This document shows, in pieces, positions 17,101-25,080 of a stretch of DNA of 28,127 nucleotides (its first letter is position 1; every line of letters begins with the position of its first letter). This DNA comes from JAADHY01 sp964428935. GTDB taxonomy: Bacteria > Planctomycetota > Planctomycetia > Planctomycetales > Planctomycetaceae. Below the pieces are notes generated by a model. The model ran no database searches, was not told the origin of the DNA, and saw nothing but the letters and a program-made list of their open reading frames with translations. The translations under genes and the position numbers were made by a program. Location of the stretch: the NCBI GenBank assembly GCA_964428935.1, contig CAYSAG010000030.1:1-28127 (forward strand), in the 5' to 3' direction.

Positions 17101-17217
17101 CTGCTTCCCGCGTTGTTGACCGTGCTGTCCATTCGTCGTTTGCGCACGGTTCGGGGTGGAGCGACCGGGTCGGAGGACACGCTGTCGGTCGCCAAGCCCG
17201 ACGAAGCAGCCGCCTAG
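14149..17217 (+). CDS. MMPL/RND-superfamily transporter (HpnN-like)
   Basis: This is a large inner-membrane protein, 1022 residues from ATG 14149. An alternative GTG at 14104 would add 15, but its AGGAG abuts the codon with no spacing. The layout is that of an RND protein: one TM helix (about 31-51), a periplasmic loop, a TM cluster at about 344-540, a second periplasmic loop, and a second cluster at about 799-997. Each cluster carries the acidic relay motif of the family, GLGIDFAIHYLARY near 405 and GIGVDNGVHVLHDF near 911, whose aspartates suggest proton-driven export. The two halves are pseudo-symmetric. MMPL proteins move lipids or other hydrophobic molecules; the second-half LNPANLIVLPLILGIG motif resembles hopanoid transporter HpnN, but no hopanoid gene lies nearby. 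The first loop has a Ser/Pro-rich stretch at about 195-230. Isoleucine codons are 39 ATT to 6 ATC. Confidence 0.9.
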   Translation: MPQLPSDPKRGFLPDTLRTITQFTSSRPWGTLSVVLLVSVLCVALTLQFIQFKTKRSDLIDPNAPFHQRWLRYTESFGEASDIVFVVESNSPERVRETLDELAERLREHPDLFAQILYKVDLRPLRRKGLQYLKPDQLQALLDQLQQFQPLLSGRWDLLRLDGFVARVRYQLADALQKLQAQASAVRPSTYLVADSSGPKASTSPSGPTPPSHHDAAGQAGAVAQQEAQAAVFQAVLLVDSLRSALPSLEHFQPPWPNVVPAEASGAVGEFDEVYLTSDDGRIGFLKAKPLSKSNGFAGPAEAIDRARDIVAQVQASRSDVRVGLTGIPVLESDEMRKSQHDMLEASVISVLGVVVLLVIGFRGIRHPLLALGMLAVGMAWSFGYTTLTVGHLNILSVSFAVILIGLGIDFAIHYLARYLQLRHEGQECQPALLETSHEVGVGIVTAAVTTAFAFFCTLLTEFLGIAELGIIAGGGILLCAVATFVVLPPLVILADRRVEPRRLPTPFQGNWLRRLVGRYPTAVITGAAAVVLVVSLQAFEVDRQGVHWRVRYDSNLLNLQADGVESVETERRVAERSGGSLLFAVSMADSAEEARRLHAEYTQLPMVARVEDLASRLPDQPAERTCPLVARIHELLAGVDQLQLPRFGVLDPATVGGELEKLLTLLRAVPGTVPHASAAKLDQFLDQFASLDLQRQVEFLGRYQTALAASLLEQFRRLAAASDPTPVSLKDFPPELVSRFVSTDGKWLVQVFPNQPVWDEQPLAEFVAQLRTVDPEVTGTPIQNYEASRQIMSSYRKAACYALVVIGLVLLIDFLGRDFALLATLPSLTIVGIAAVALSVRDVPVSPIAWMTAFIVLTLMAAILLDFESVRDTVLALLPPVVGGMLMFGVLGLLHIDLNPANLIVLPLILGIGVDNGVHVLHDFRMQPGPYRPSSSTINAIVLTSLTSMIGFGSLMISSHRGLYSLGVVLVVGIGSCLFISLVLLPALLTVLSIRRLRTVRGGATGSEDTLSVAKPDEAAA

Positions 17218-17228
17218 GACACAGTCCT
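17216..17228. terminator. Short inverted repeat between convergent genes
   Basis: AGGAC (17216-17220) and GTCCT (17224-17228) flank ACA, with the first arm starting inside the TAG stop of the MMPL gene. It could act as a weak bidirectional terminator between the converging MMPL gene and the next leftward gene, but there is no U tract on either side. Confidence 0.3.
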
Positions 17229-17278
17229 GCCGCCCCGTTGGACGCCGCGAAGGTTTCGAGACCGCCTCGCCTGGACGC

Positions 17279-18391
17279 CTACTGCTCGGCCTGCCCAGAC
17301 GGCCCTTCTTCCGGCTCGGGCGGTTGCGTCGTGCCGTCGTCTGGCCAGACAGCGGCCGAGTCGGACGGCGGCCCAGCCGGCTCGACCAGCCGCCGCAGAA
17401 CGGCCTGTCGAAACCGACGCTCCGACCGCCGCGTGACCCACACGGCCCAAACGGCCAGCACGCCAACGCCAATCAGCAGCCCACCCAGCCACCACGCCAC
17501 TCGGCCCTCGTCGTACATGGACCGACGCCGCACAACCGTCAGTCGGTCGGTCAGCACCAACGGTGCCGAGGCCAACTGGCCGCCAGCCGTCGGGTAGGCG
17601 AACCGCTTGAAGAAAAGGCCCGTCACACGCACCGGCACCGGCGGCCGGACGTCCAGCGACTCCGGCACGCCTTCCGGCGGAGCCAAGCAGACCACGCGGC
17701 ACGGCTGGTCGGCGTCGCCGTCGACGAACACCCAAGCCTCCCACAGCCGCCCGCCGGCAACCGACTCGGCGTTGCTCCGGAAACTGAGCAGGCGGCGGAG
17801 TTGGCCGTCGAGCCGAACGAGCCGGCCCCGGAACCGGTGCGGCTCCAGCATGAGCACCGTGTAGTCGGGCCGTTCGACGGCGTCCCCTTTTCGGCGGGAG
17901 GGCGCCGCGTGGCGAAGCCGGGCCAGCAGAGCCTCGTACGCGGGCTGCTCCGCGTGCCGCACCCCCAACGTGTCGTCTCGGACCAACGCCAGCAGCGAGG
18001 CCAGGTCGCGCGTCTCCGCCGGCTCGTTGAGACGCTCGGCCCCGCGGGCCGCCTTCGAAGGTTCCGGTTTCGACGCCGAGTCCGGCCGCCCCGACTTGGA
18101 ACCGCGCCGGTCGGGACGCTCCTCGCCCGGCCTGCGTGCCAGCTTCAAGGTCGCTTGCGAGCTGTCCGGAGCGGGCGGTTCCGACCGAGTGCTGGGCTGC
18201 GGCTCCACCAGCCGGCTCGCGCCGTCGCCGGGGCCGGTCAGCCAGTACCAGGAGCTGGGTCGTGAGGCCCAACGAATGGCAACCAGCACGAGAACCAACA
18301 GGACCACCAGGCTGACCAGCCGGAACCGCTCGCGGCGAGTCAGCCACGTCGACGGCCACTGGCGTCGGTTTGTCGAACGTTTGTTCGGCAT
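17279..18391 (-). CDS. Two-helix membrane protein of unknown function
   Basis: This protein has 370 residues from ATG 18391. A longer frame from TTG 18472 exists, but neither start has a good ribosome-binding site. A hydrophobic helix lies at about 25-41 after a basic N-terminus, and a second at about 298-319, followed by a 51-residue Pro/Glu-rich tail. The region between would sit on the outer side of the inner membrane. It contains a Ser/Arg/Lys-rich linker and then a folded domain with YTVLMLEPHRFRGRLVRLDG and PVPVRVTGLFFKRFAYP segments. These resemble an OB- or beta-barrel-like domain seen in planctomycete hypothetical proteins (weak recognition). No catalytic motif is visible. It converges with the MMPL gene and is divergent from the large TPR gene, so context gives no function. 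Confidence 0.75.
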   Translation of the reverse strand: MPNKRSTNRRQWPSTWLTRRERFRLVSLVVLLVLVLVAIRWASRPSSWYWLTGPGDGASRLVEPQPSTRSEPPAPDSSQATLKLARRPGEERPDRRGSKSGRPDSASKPEPSKAARGAERLNEPAETRDLASLLALVRDDTLGVRHAEQPAYEALLARLRHAAPSRRKGDAVERPDYTVLMLEPHRFRGRLVRLDGQLRRLLSFRSNAESVAGGRLWEAWVFVDGDADQPCRVVCLAPPEGVPESLDVRPPVPVRVTGLFFKRFAYPTAGGQLASAPLVLTDRLTVVRRRSMYDEGRVAWWLGGLLIGVGVLAVWAVWVTRRSERRFRQAVLRRLVEPAGPPSDSAAVWPDDGTTQPPEPEEGPSGQAEQ

Positions 18392-18733
18392 GGTTCGGAG
18401 CTTTGGCCCAGGTCGAGCTGGCAGGTCGTCGTCCCCTGAGCCGCGTGCCGCAGGGGCCGGCTTTCTTGTCAACTGGCTGTGGGCTTCCTAAAGTTTGAGT
18501 TCCCTTGCGGGTGCGGGCAGACGTCCGGCGGGGCCTTCCGCGTCCGGCCGCCTTTCCAAAAAGGTTCTTTCGGTCGACGTCTCTGCGCGTAGACTGTAAC
18601 ACGCTGGCGGCACGGCGGGAATTGTGCCGGGGCCAGGCTGTCGTGCGAAAGCTCGGCCGGGTGCGGGACCGGAACGAAGCTTGAACCAAGGCTCGTGGCA
18701 GCGTTTGCCGCGACGTCGAGGAGAAGCCGTTTG
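18392..18733. other. Divergent intergenic region upstream of the TPR/Exb gene set
   Basis: About 340 bases carry the upstream regions of two divergent genes. A TAGACT at 18590-18595 could be a -10 box for the rightward set, but no good -35 lies 16-18 bases upstream. An A-rich stretch CCAAAAAGG is at 18556-18564. The rightward start is placed by AGGAG at 18719-18723. Nothing else was recognised. Confidence 0.35.
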
Positions 18734-21700
18734 GTGCGAAGACTCGAGCGTCAACTGGTCGGCCTGGGACTGCTCGTCTGGACTGTGGCGGCTGTTGTTG
18801 CGTCCGCCCGTGCCGAGGAACCTTACTGGCGTTTTCTGGACGGTCTACGAAGTCGCGGCTACTACGACTTCGCTCTGCTCTACCTGGACCAGTTGCAAAA
18901 CAAGCCCGACCTGCCGCAGTCGGTGCGGGAAGTCCTACCGTACGAGCGAGCGGTGACGTTGCTGCAGTCGGTCGACGTGAGCCGTTCCGGCGACGCCGCC
19001 ACGCAGACGCTCGACCAGGCCGCTCAACTTTTCGAACAGTTCGTCCAACAGAACCCGGACCACCCGCTGGCGGTTCAGGCGAACTTGAAACGCAGTCAAA
19101 TTCTGGTCGAGAAGCTGCGGCTGGCCGTGTGGAAAGTGACAACCGGTGACTCCGGCGAGCAGGCAGACGCTCGCCGCCAGGCCGAGCCGCTGGTCGAGCA
19201 GGCCAGAGCCTTGTTGGCCGAACTGCAAAAACAACTGACCGCGTCGCTGAAAGCCCTTCCCAGCTACATTGACGAAAAAGACAAGTCGCTGCTGCAGCGT
19301 CGCAGTGAGCTGGAGACGGCACTTCTGCGGACCGAGCTCAACCGGGGACTCGTGGCGTACTACCAGTCGCAGCTCTTGCCCGAGGGCTCGAGCGAAGCCC
19401 GCCGACTGCTTCAGGAGGCAGCGACGCAGTTCGAGCAGGTGCACGAGAAGTACCGCACGCAAGTCGGCGGCCTCTACGCTCGCCTGTACCAGGGCCGCTG
19501 CCTGCAACTGCTGGGCGACGACGGAGCGGCCATGGGCGTTTTCAGCGAGCTGCTGAACCACCCGGGACGCTCCACCGCCATTCGCCAAATCAAGAACAAA
19601 GCCTTTCTGTTCCGGCTAATGTGTTTGCTGAGCGACCGGCGGAAGGACTACGAGCTGGCCGCCCAGCAGGCCCAGCAATGGTTGACGCAGTTCCGTGGTC
19701 CGGCCGCGCGAACGCCGGCCGCGTTGGCCGTTCGGTGGCAGCTCGCCCTCGCTCAAGAAAAACTGGCCCGACAACCGGACGTCAGCGAAACACAGAAGCA
19801 GCGGCTTCTGCAGTCGGCGCTGGAGAACGCGCGGGAGGTCAGCCGGTACCCGGGCGAGTACCGCAAGGCCGCTGCGGAGAAAGCCCAACAACTGCTGGTG
19901 GAACTGCGCGGACCCGAAGCCGCTCAACAGCCAACCGACCTTCCGGAAGCGTTGGCTCGGGCGGCCAAACTGGTGAAAAAACTGAAGGCGTTGGCCGAGC
20001 AACTGCAGCAGGCCGAGCAAGAGCGGCCGACCGAGGCGGAACGGCTCCGTCGCGAGCAAAAGCTGCTGGCCCAAGAAGCCGAAGACCTGCTGCGGGCGGC
20101 GGTCGAGCAGGCCGGTCCGCGAGCCGACCCGCGTCAGTTGGCTCAGGCCCGCTACCTTTTGGCCTACGTCGACTACCTGCTCCGAGAAAGCTACGAGGCC
20201 TACATTCTTGGCGAGTTCGTCGCGCGACACTACAAGCCGTCGGACCAGGACGACACGCTGGGCCAGGACGCCGCGTACTTGGCCATTGCCGCGTTGTTGC
20301 AGGCTTACAACCTGTCGCCGCCGGACCAGAAGGAAGTCGACGTGCGGCTCATTGAGAGCCTGGCGTCGCTGTTGCTCGCCCGTTGGCCCGACAGCAGTCG
20401 CACGGTCGACGCGTGCTTTCAAGTGGGGCAGCTCTACCAGCAACTGCGGCGGCCGGAGAAAGCCGCCGAGTGGTTCACGCGCGTGCCGGAGGACTCGGAA
20501 CGGGGCGGAGAGGCCTTGGCCGCCGCGGGGCGAGCTTACTGGTCGGCCTACTTGCAAGCGGTCTCCGAAGGGCCGTCCAGCTCCGGCGCGGAAACCTTGT
20601 TGCTCCCCGCCAGCGACCGAAAACAACAACTGCAGCAGTGGCAGGAGCAGGCCGAGTCACTGTTGAAGCGGGGCGTGCGGCGGTTGGAGCAGCAAGTTCG
20701 AGGGAGTGCGGACCTGGCCGAGCAGCTCGCGCTGGCCCGCGTCGTCCTGGCCCAGGTCCAGCTGAACCAAGGACGCTACCAGGAGTGTGTCGAGACGCTG
20801 ACGCGGAAGCCCCGGCCGGTGGTTCAGCTCGTCCAGGTCGACAGCGGGTCGGCTCGCCCCGAGCAGGGCGTTCGCAGTGCCGAGTTCGCTTCGTTGGTCT
20901 ACCAGTTGTTGCTGCGAGCGTACATTGGACTCAAGGACATTGAACGAGCTCGGCAGACCATGGAGCGGCTGGAGCAGCTCGCCTGCGCCTCCGGCGGCGA
21001 AGCCATGACCACCGTGTACGTCGAACTGGGACGGCAACTGGAAGGCGAGCTGAAACGACTGAAGAACGCCGGCGACCAGCAACGGCTGCAGGAAGTCCGC
21101 TCGGCGTTCGAAAGTTTCCTCCAACACATGGCCGAGCGGCCGTCGCAAACACTCGGCTCATTGGTCTGGTTGGCCGAAAGCTACTCCGGCCTGGCCGAGG
21201 GCACGGGCGACTGGCCCGACAAGGCCAAACGGTTCTTCGAACGAGCGGCCGAGCTGTACGAAAGGATTCTGGAGCGTGACCGCCAGCAACCGGACTTCGT
21301 CGACGAGAAGACCGAAACGGCGGTGCGGCTGCGGCTGGCTCGAGCTCTTCGACGCAGCGGTCAGTTCCTCAAGGCGCTGGGGCAAGTGGCCCGTCTGTTG
21401 GAAAAGACGCCCAACCTGCTGGAAGCCCAAGTCGAAGCGGCCTACGCGCTGCAAGACTGGGGGCTGTCGGACCCTCGCCAAAACGCCGACAAACTGCGAC
21501 TGGCCATTGTCGGTGCCAAGCTGGGCTCGAAAAAAATTCGCTGTTGGGGCTGGGGCCAGTTGGCGCTGAACCTGCAGCGACTGCTCGGCACGGCCAAAGG
21601 CCAGCGAAAGAAAGACCTGGAGCAACGACTGTACGAAGCCCGTTACAACTCGGCCTACTGCCGCTACCAGTTCGCTCTGTGGCAAGAGTCGCCGCAGGAC

Positions 21701-22324
21701 AAAAAAGAGCAACTTCGGCGGGCCAAAACGGAAATTGTGGCGTTCGCAGCCATTCAAGAAGATTTCGACCCGGCTTGGTGGAGCCGGTTCGACTCGCTGT
21801 ACCGAGACATTCTGAAGGCGCTGGGCGAGCCCGTGGTGGCGCTGGCGCAGGTCGAGCCGACGGCCGCGCCAGCGAGGTCCGGCGGAACGCGAACACCAAC
21901 CCAGGCGACCAGCAAGCGAGCGCCGGTCGGAGCGCCGCGACGGACGGCGAAGCGAAAGAAGCAAGACACGCCGGCTCGGGCGTTCTTGTTGCTGGTCGGA
22001 CTGCTGTTCGCTTTGACGGCCGGGGCCGTTGCGTGGGCTGTGAAGACGCAAGGTCGGTCCGGGCGTCCCGTGGTGGCTGGTGCAGGACGTGTGCCGGGCC
22101 GTCCGAGCCGTTCGGGCACAAGCTCGGCCGGTGCGACGCCGACGGCCCGTCGGTCCGGTCGACGTCGGCCTCCGTCCGGGTCTTCGCCGACGTCCTCTGG
22201 CTCCGGCAGCTCGGACAAACCGCCGGCGCCGCGTCCGTCCGCGGGGACCAAGCCGGCACCGAGCCCACGGCCACAGCCACCGCCCACTCCGCCACCCACG
22301 CCGCCGACGCGGCCACGCGAGTGA
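18734..22324 (+). CDS. Large periplasmic TPR-repeat protein with C-terminal TM helix and Pro-rich tail
   Basis: This protein has 1196 residues from GTG 18734; TTG 18731 and GTG 18695 are alternatives. AGGAG lies ten bases before the chosen codon. A signal peptide or anchor covers about 1-27 and ends in ASARA. The body is almost entirely alpha-helical with repeated Ala/Leu/Gln-rich TPR-like pairs, including a coiled-coil-like stretch rich in EQLQQAEQE. A TM helix (AFLLLVGLLFALTAGAVAWAV) lies about 93 residues before the end. The tail after it is rich in Ser, Pro, Arg and Gly and ends in proline clusters. If the N-terminus is cleaved, the TPR body is periplasmic and the tail cytoplasmic. It heads a co-directional set with a second TPR protein, ExbB and two ExbD proteins, so it probably serves as a scaffold of that envelope complex. 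TPR identity is clear by pattern; repeat number was not counted. Confidence 0.85.
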   Translation: MRRLERQLVGLGLLVWTVAAVVASARAEEPYWRFLDGLRSRGYYDFALLYLDQLQNKPDLPQSVREVLPYERAVTLLQSVDVSRSGDAATQTLDQAAQLFEQFVQQNPDHPLAVQANLKRSQILVEKLRLAVWKVTTGDSGEQADARRQAEPLVEQARALLAELQKQLTASLKALPSYIDEKDKSLLQRRSELETALLRTELNRGLVAYYQSQLLPEGSSEARRLLQEAATQFEQVHEKYRTQVGGLYARLYQGRCLQLLGDDGAAMGVFSELLNHPGRSTAIRQIKNKAFLFRLMCLLSDRRKDYELAAQQAQQWLTQFRGPAARTPAALAVRWQLALAQEKLARQPDVSETQKQRLLQSALENAREVSRYPGEYRKAAAEKAQQLLVELRGPEAAQQPTDLPEALARAAKLVKKLKALAEQLQQAEQERPTEAERLRREQKLLAQEAEDLLRAAVEQAGPRADPRQLAQARYLLAYVDYLLRESYEAYILGEFVARHYKPSDQDDTLGQDAAYLAIAALLQAYNLSPPDQKEVDVRLIESLASLLLARWPDSSRTVDACFQVGQLYQQLRRPEKAAEWFTRVPEDSERGGEALAAAGRAYWSAYLQAVSEGPSSSGAETLLLPASDRKQQLQQWQEQAESLLKRGVRRLEQQVRGSADLAEQLALARVVLAQVQLNQGRYQECVETLTRKPRPVVQLVQVDSGSARPEQGVRSAEFASLVYQLLLRAYIGLKDIERARQTMERLEQLACASGGEAMTTVYVELGRQLEGELKRLKNAGDQQRLQEVRSAFESFLQHMAERPSQTLGSLVWLAESYSGLAEGTGDWPDKAKRFFERAAELYERILERDRQQPDFVDEKTETAVRLRLARALRRSGQFLKALGQVARLLEKTPNLLEAQVEAAYALQDWGLSDPRQNADKLRLAIVGAKLGSKKIRCWGWGQLALNLQRLLGTAKGQRKKDLEQRLYEARYNSAYCRYQFALWQESPQDKKEQLRRAKTEIVAFAAIQEDFDPAWWSRFDSLYRDILKALGEPVVALAQVEPTAAPARSGGTRTPTQATSKRAPVGAPRRTAKRKKQDTPARAFLLLVGLLFALTAGAVAWAVKTQGRSGRPVVAGAGRVPGRPSRSGTSSAGATPTARRSGRRRPPSGSSPTSSGSGSSDKPPAPRPSAGTKPAPSPRPQPPPTPPPTPPTRPRE

Positions 22325-22502
22325 CCGTCCTGACGTCCAGGCCGGCGGTCGAGCAGAGTTCCGGGGAATTGTGGGCGGTGCGGCCGGAGGCGCTCGAGCA
22401 GGGGCGGCGAGAACGCGGGTCAGCGCGCGGTCGGTCTGTGAAAAGTCGCGTTGCACCGCCGAAGGGTGGGACGCGAGCAACAAACGGCAGGAGCACGAGG
22501 GA

Positions 22503-23603
22503 ATGAGCGGGAAAGAAGCGAGCCGAAGGTCAAGTCCGACCCCGTCGGTCTTGCTCGCGTTCACTCTGGCGGCCGCTTGGTCGGCCGTCTGCGACCGTCC
22601 CACCTCCGGCGACGAGGTGTACCGGAAGAGCAGCGCGAAGCCGGTGCGTGGGACGGTGACGGCTGTGTCGCGACAGTCCGTGACGGTGACGCCCAAGGTC
22701 GGGTCGGCTCAGACCATTCCCGCCAACGACATTGACGAACTGCGCTGGGACGGCGAACCGGCCAAACTGGTGCTGGCTCGCAGCGCCGAAAAGGCCGGAC
22801 GACTGGAGCAGGCGCTCGAGGGCTACCGGGAGGCTTTGAAGAGCCTTTCCGGCTCCAATGAGCGGGTGCGGCAAGAACTGGAGTTCCTGGCCGCTCGCGC
22901 TGCGGCTCGGCTGGCGCTCCGAGACGGCCGCAACCTGACGCAGGCCCTTCAGCAACTGGAGGCGTTCGTCCGCAGTGCTGGGGACAGCTACCGGTACTAC
23001 CCGGCGCTGCAGTGGCTGGGACGAGTGGCGTTGCGAGCGGGCGACTTGGAAAAGGCAAAGTGGGCGTTCGAACAACTGCAACTTGCTCCCTGGCCGTCCG
23101 TGCGAATGGCCGCCAAAGCCAGTCTGGCCGCACAAGTGCTGGTCCCACAAAAACGGTTCGCTCAAGCCGAGAAACTGCTGGACGAAGTCCTGGCCGTGAC
23201 GCCCAGCACCGATTCCGAGCGCCTGCAGCGCTGGCACGCTCTGCTGGGCAAAGCAGTCTGCCTGCTCCAGCAGCAAAAGGCGGCGGAGGCTCTCAAGTTG
23301 GTGCAGCAAGTGATTGAAGAGGCTCCGGCGGAGCAAACAGCCCTTTACGCCGAGGCGTACCTGCGTCAGGGCGACTGCCTTCAGCAAATGGGACGCCTGA
23401 AAGAGGCCGTGCTGGCTTACTTGCACGTCCCGGTGCTCTTCCCAAACGAAAACGAACAGAACGCCGAGGCCTTGTACCAGCTGGCCAAGCTGTGGCCCGC
23501 CGTCGGCTGGCCGGACCGCGGAGCTCAGGCTCGGGCCGAACTCGAGTCGAAGTACCCGAACAGCCCGTGGACTCGCCGACTGCTGCAGGAGCGGACGCCG
23601 TGA
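22503..23603 (+). CDS. Exported TPR-repeat protein with N-terminal beta-type domain
   Basis: This protein has 366 residues from ATG 22503, preceded by GGAGCACGAGGGA. A signal peptide with hydrophobic core SVLLAFTLAAAWSAV lies at 15-29. A small beta-rich segment follows (RGTVTAVSRQSVTVTP, then IPANDIDELRWDGEP), a motif that I associate with planctomycete exported proteins. The remaining part is TPR helices with Ala/Leu/Gln patterns, for example LVLARSAEKAGRLEQALEGY and EAYLRQGDCLQQMGRLKEAV. It lies 178 bases after the large TPR gene and ahead of ExbB, in the same direction. The likely role is protein-protein contact in the periplasm with the Exb complex; no enzymatic motif was seen. Confidence 0.85.
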   Translation: MSGKEASRRSSPTPSVLLAFTLAAAWSAVCDRPTSGDEVYRKSSAKPVRGTVTAVSRQSVTVTPKVGSAQTIPANDIDELRWDGEPAKLVLARSAEKAGRLEQALEGYREALKSLSGSNERVRQELEFLAARAAARLALRDGRNLTQALQQLEAFVRSAGDSYRYYPALQWLGRVALRAGDLEKAKWAFEQLQLAPWPSVRMAAKASLAAQVLVPQKRFAQAEKLLDEVLAVTPSTDSERLQRWHALLGKAVCLLQQQKAAEALKLVQQVIEEAPAEQTALYAEAYLRQGDCLQQMGRLKEAVLAYLHVPVLFPNENEQNAEALYQLAKLWPAVGWPDRGAQARAELESKYPNSPWTRRLLQERTP

Positions 23604-23684
23604 GCGCGTGGGTGCGGCGGCAGGCGCGGTCAAGGAGCGGCTCGGGGCGTCGGTTTGGGGTGTCGAGCCGCCGGTCGAGCTGCG

Positions 23685-23713
23685 TTGAATTCGTAGCGCG
23701 ACGTCCGCACAAT
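23685..23713 (+). promoter_or_regulatory. Candidate sigma70-type promoter upstream of exbB
   Basis: TTGAAT at 23685-23690 and CACAAT at 23708-23713 are separated by 17 bases, each matching four of six consensus positions. It would give a leader of roughly 170 bases to the ExbB-type start. The 288-bp gap (23604-23891) holds no other gene, so a separate promoter for the Exb genes is plausible. Confidence 0.35.
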
Positions 23714-23891
23714 GCGAGCGGCTGAAGGAGGGCCGGCCGAGCGGTCCACGGAAAGTCAGCGGGGCGCCGTTGGCCACACGCGCGGGACGTCTGAGGACGC
23801 TGCGGGGACGGGAGGCGCGGCACGTCGAAGCGGTGACGGTGAGTCGGTCGTCCAGGGAAAATTCACACGCGTTTCACGAACGAGGTGGTGA

Positions 23892-24902
23892 ATGAAACCG
23901 GCACTTTGTGAGCAGGGAAAGGAACGGAGCCGAACACGAACCGGCGCTGCCTTGACGGTTGCGGTTCTCGCGCTGCTGCTGGTGGCTGTCGCGCGTCCGG
24001 GTAGACCGGCGTGGGGCCAAGAGCCGCCAAGCGACGAGATTCCGATTGTCGACGAACAGGAAGCGACGGCGGAGCAGCCGCCCGAGCCCGCTGCTGCGGG
24101 CGGGGAAGCGGCGCCCGCTGGCGGCGAAACCGCGCCGGCTCCGACGGCCGAAGCCGGGCAGGCGGGCGAAGCGACGCCGGAGCAAGAAGCGTCCGCTGCG
24201 GAAGGCGAAGAGCAGCCCGTCGTGAGACAAAGCTTTCTGTCGTGGATGATTGAGGCGTCGGGAATTTTTGGCCTGGTCCTGCTGCTGCTCAGCTTCCTCA
24301 TGGTCGCTCTGATTACCATGAACTTGCTGCAGGTCCGGCGGACCGTGCTGTTCCCGGCTGAGTTCGTCGAGGCTTTCGAGGAAAAGGTGAACAGTCGGGA
24401 CTACCAGGGAGCGTACGAGCTGGCTCGGAACGACGAGTCGCTGCTGGCCCGCCTGTTGGCCGCCGGCCTGGCGAAGCTGCCTCGCGGCTACAACGAAGCG
24501 GTCGCCGGCATGCAAGAGGTCGGCGAGGACGAAGCCATGTCCATGGAACACCAATTGAGCTACCTGGCCCTGATTGGTTCGGTCTCGCCCATGATTGGCC
24601 TGACCGGCACGGTCTACGGAATGATCATGAGCTTCCAGGAGATTGCCACGTCGACGACGCAGCCGAAGCCGTCGGAGCTGGCGGCCGGAATTTCTACGGC
24701 TCTGTTCACCACGCTGGAAGGACTCATGGTAGCCATTCCCGCCATGATTTTTTACGGCATTCTTCGCAACCGAGTCGCCCGGTTTCTGCTGGAGGCCGGC
24801 ATGGTCAGCGAAGGGTTGCTCAGCCGGTTTGCCCAAGCAGCGAAGTCAAAGCCCAGCAGCAGGAGCGGCTCGGCGACGGGCGGTTCAGAAGGCAAGAGCT
24901 GA
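23892..24902 (+). CDS. exbB: ExbB/TolQ/MotA-family proton channel protein
   Basis: This 336-residue protein is the multi-TM stator subunit of an Exb/Tol-type complex that converts proton-motive force into motion across the envelope. An N-terminal signal peptide (hydrophobic core LTVAVLALLLVAVA at 21-34) ends near AWG42. A low-complexity Ala/Pro/Glu-rich segment follows at about 45-110 and should lie in the periplasm. TM1 covers about 123-146, TM2 about 222-245 with IGSVSPMIGLTGTVYGMI, and TM3 about 266-291 with STALFTTLEGLMVAIPAMI; these last two are the diagnostic MotA/TolQ/ExbB segments. A cytoplasmic helical region with DEAMSMEHQ lies between TM1 and TM2. The start is well fixed by GAGGTGGTGA directly before the ATG. 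Two ExbD-type genes follow, so the complex is complete; no TonB or Pal gene is in the window. Confidence 0.94.
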   Translation: MKPALCEQGKERSRTRTGAALTVAVLALLLVAVARPGRPAWGQEPPSDEIPIVDEQEATAEQPPEPAAAGGEAAPAGGETAPAPTAEAGQAGEATPEQEASAAEGEEQPVVRQSFLSWMIEASGIFGLVLLLLSFLMVALITMNLLQVRRTVLFPAEFVEAFEEKVNSRDYQGAYELARNDESLLARLLAAGLAKLPRGYNEAVAGMQEVGEDEAMSMEHQLSYLALIGSVSPMIGLTGTVYGMIMSFQEIATSTTQPKPSELAAGISTALFTTLEGLMVAIPAMIFYGILRNRVARFLLEAGMVSEGLLSRFAQAAKSKPSSRSGSATGGSEGKS

Positions 24903-25080
24903 CGGCAAGGCGGAACGGAGCAGGGTCCGGCGGTCGGCCAAACGTCCGACCTGGCTGGCGACGCCGGCCGGCGGCTGAACTGGAGCCTGCAGCGATGCCT
25001 TTGCGTCGTTGACTGCCGGTCGCTCCCTCAGTCGGCCGGTTGGCTTGGTCGACCAAGTGCCCTTCAGGAGAAGACCGACC

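Noticed and set aside
18560..18600. Sigma70 promoter with TAGACT before the large TPR gene
   Set aside because: No acceptable -35 hexamer lies at 16-18 bases, so I mention it only in the intergenic entry.
17214..19322. 702-residue minus-strand open frame across three genes
   Set aside because: It spans the divergent promoters and runs through better-supported genes on both strands; composition is Arg/Pro/Gly-rich without motifs.
21158..23777. Open frames of 512 and 415 residues antisense to the TPR genes
   Set aside because: TPR patterns, signal peptides and ribosome-binding sites support the plus strand.
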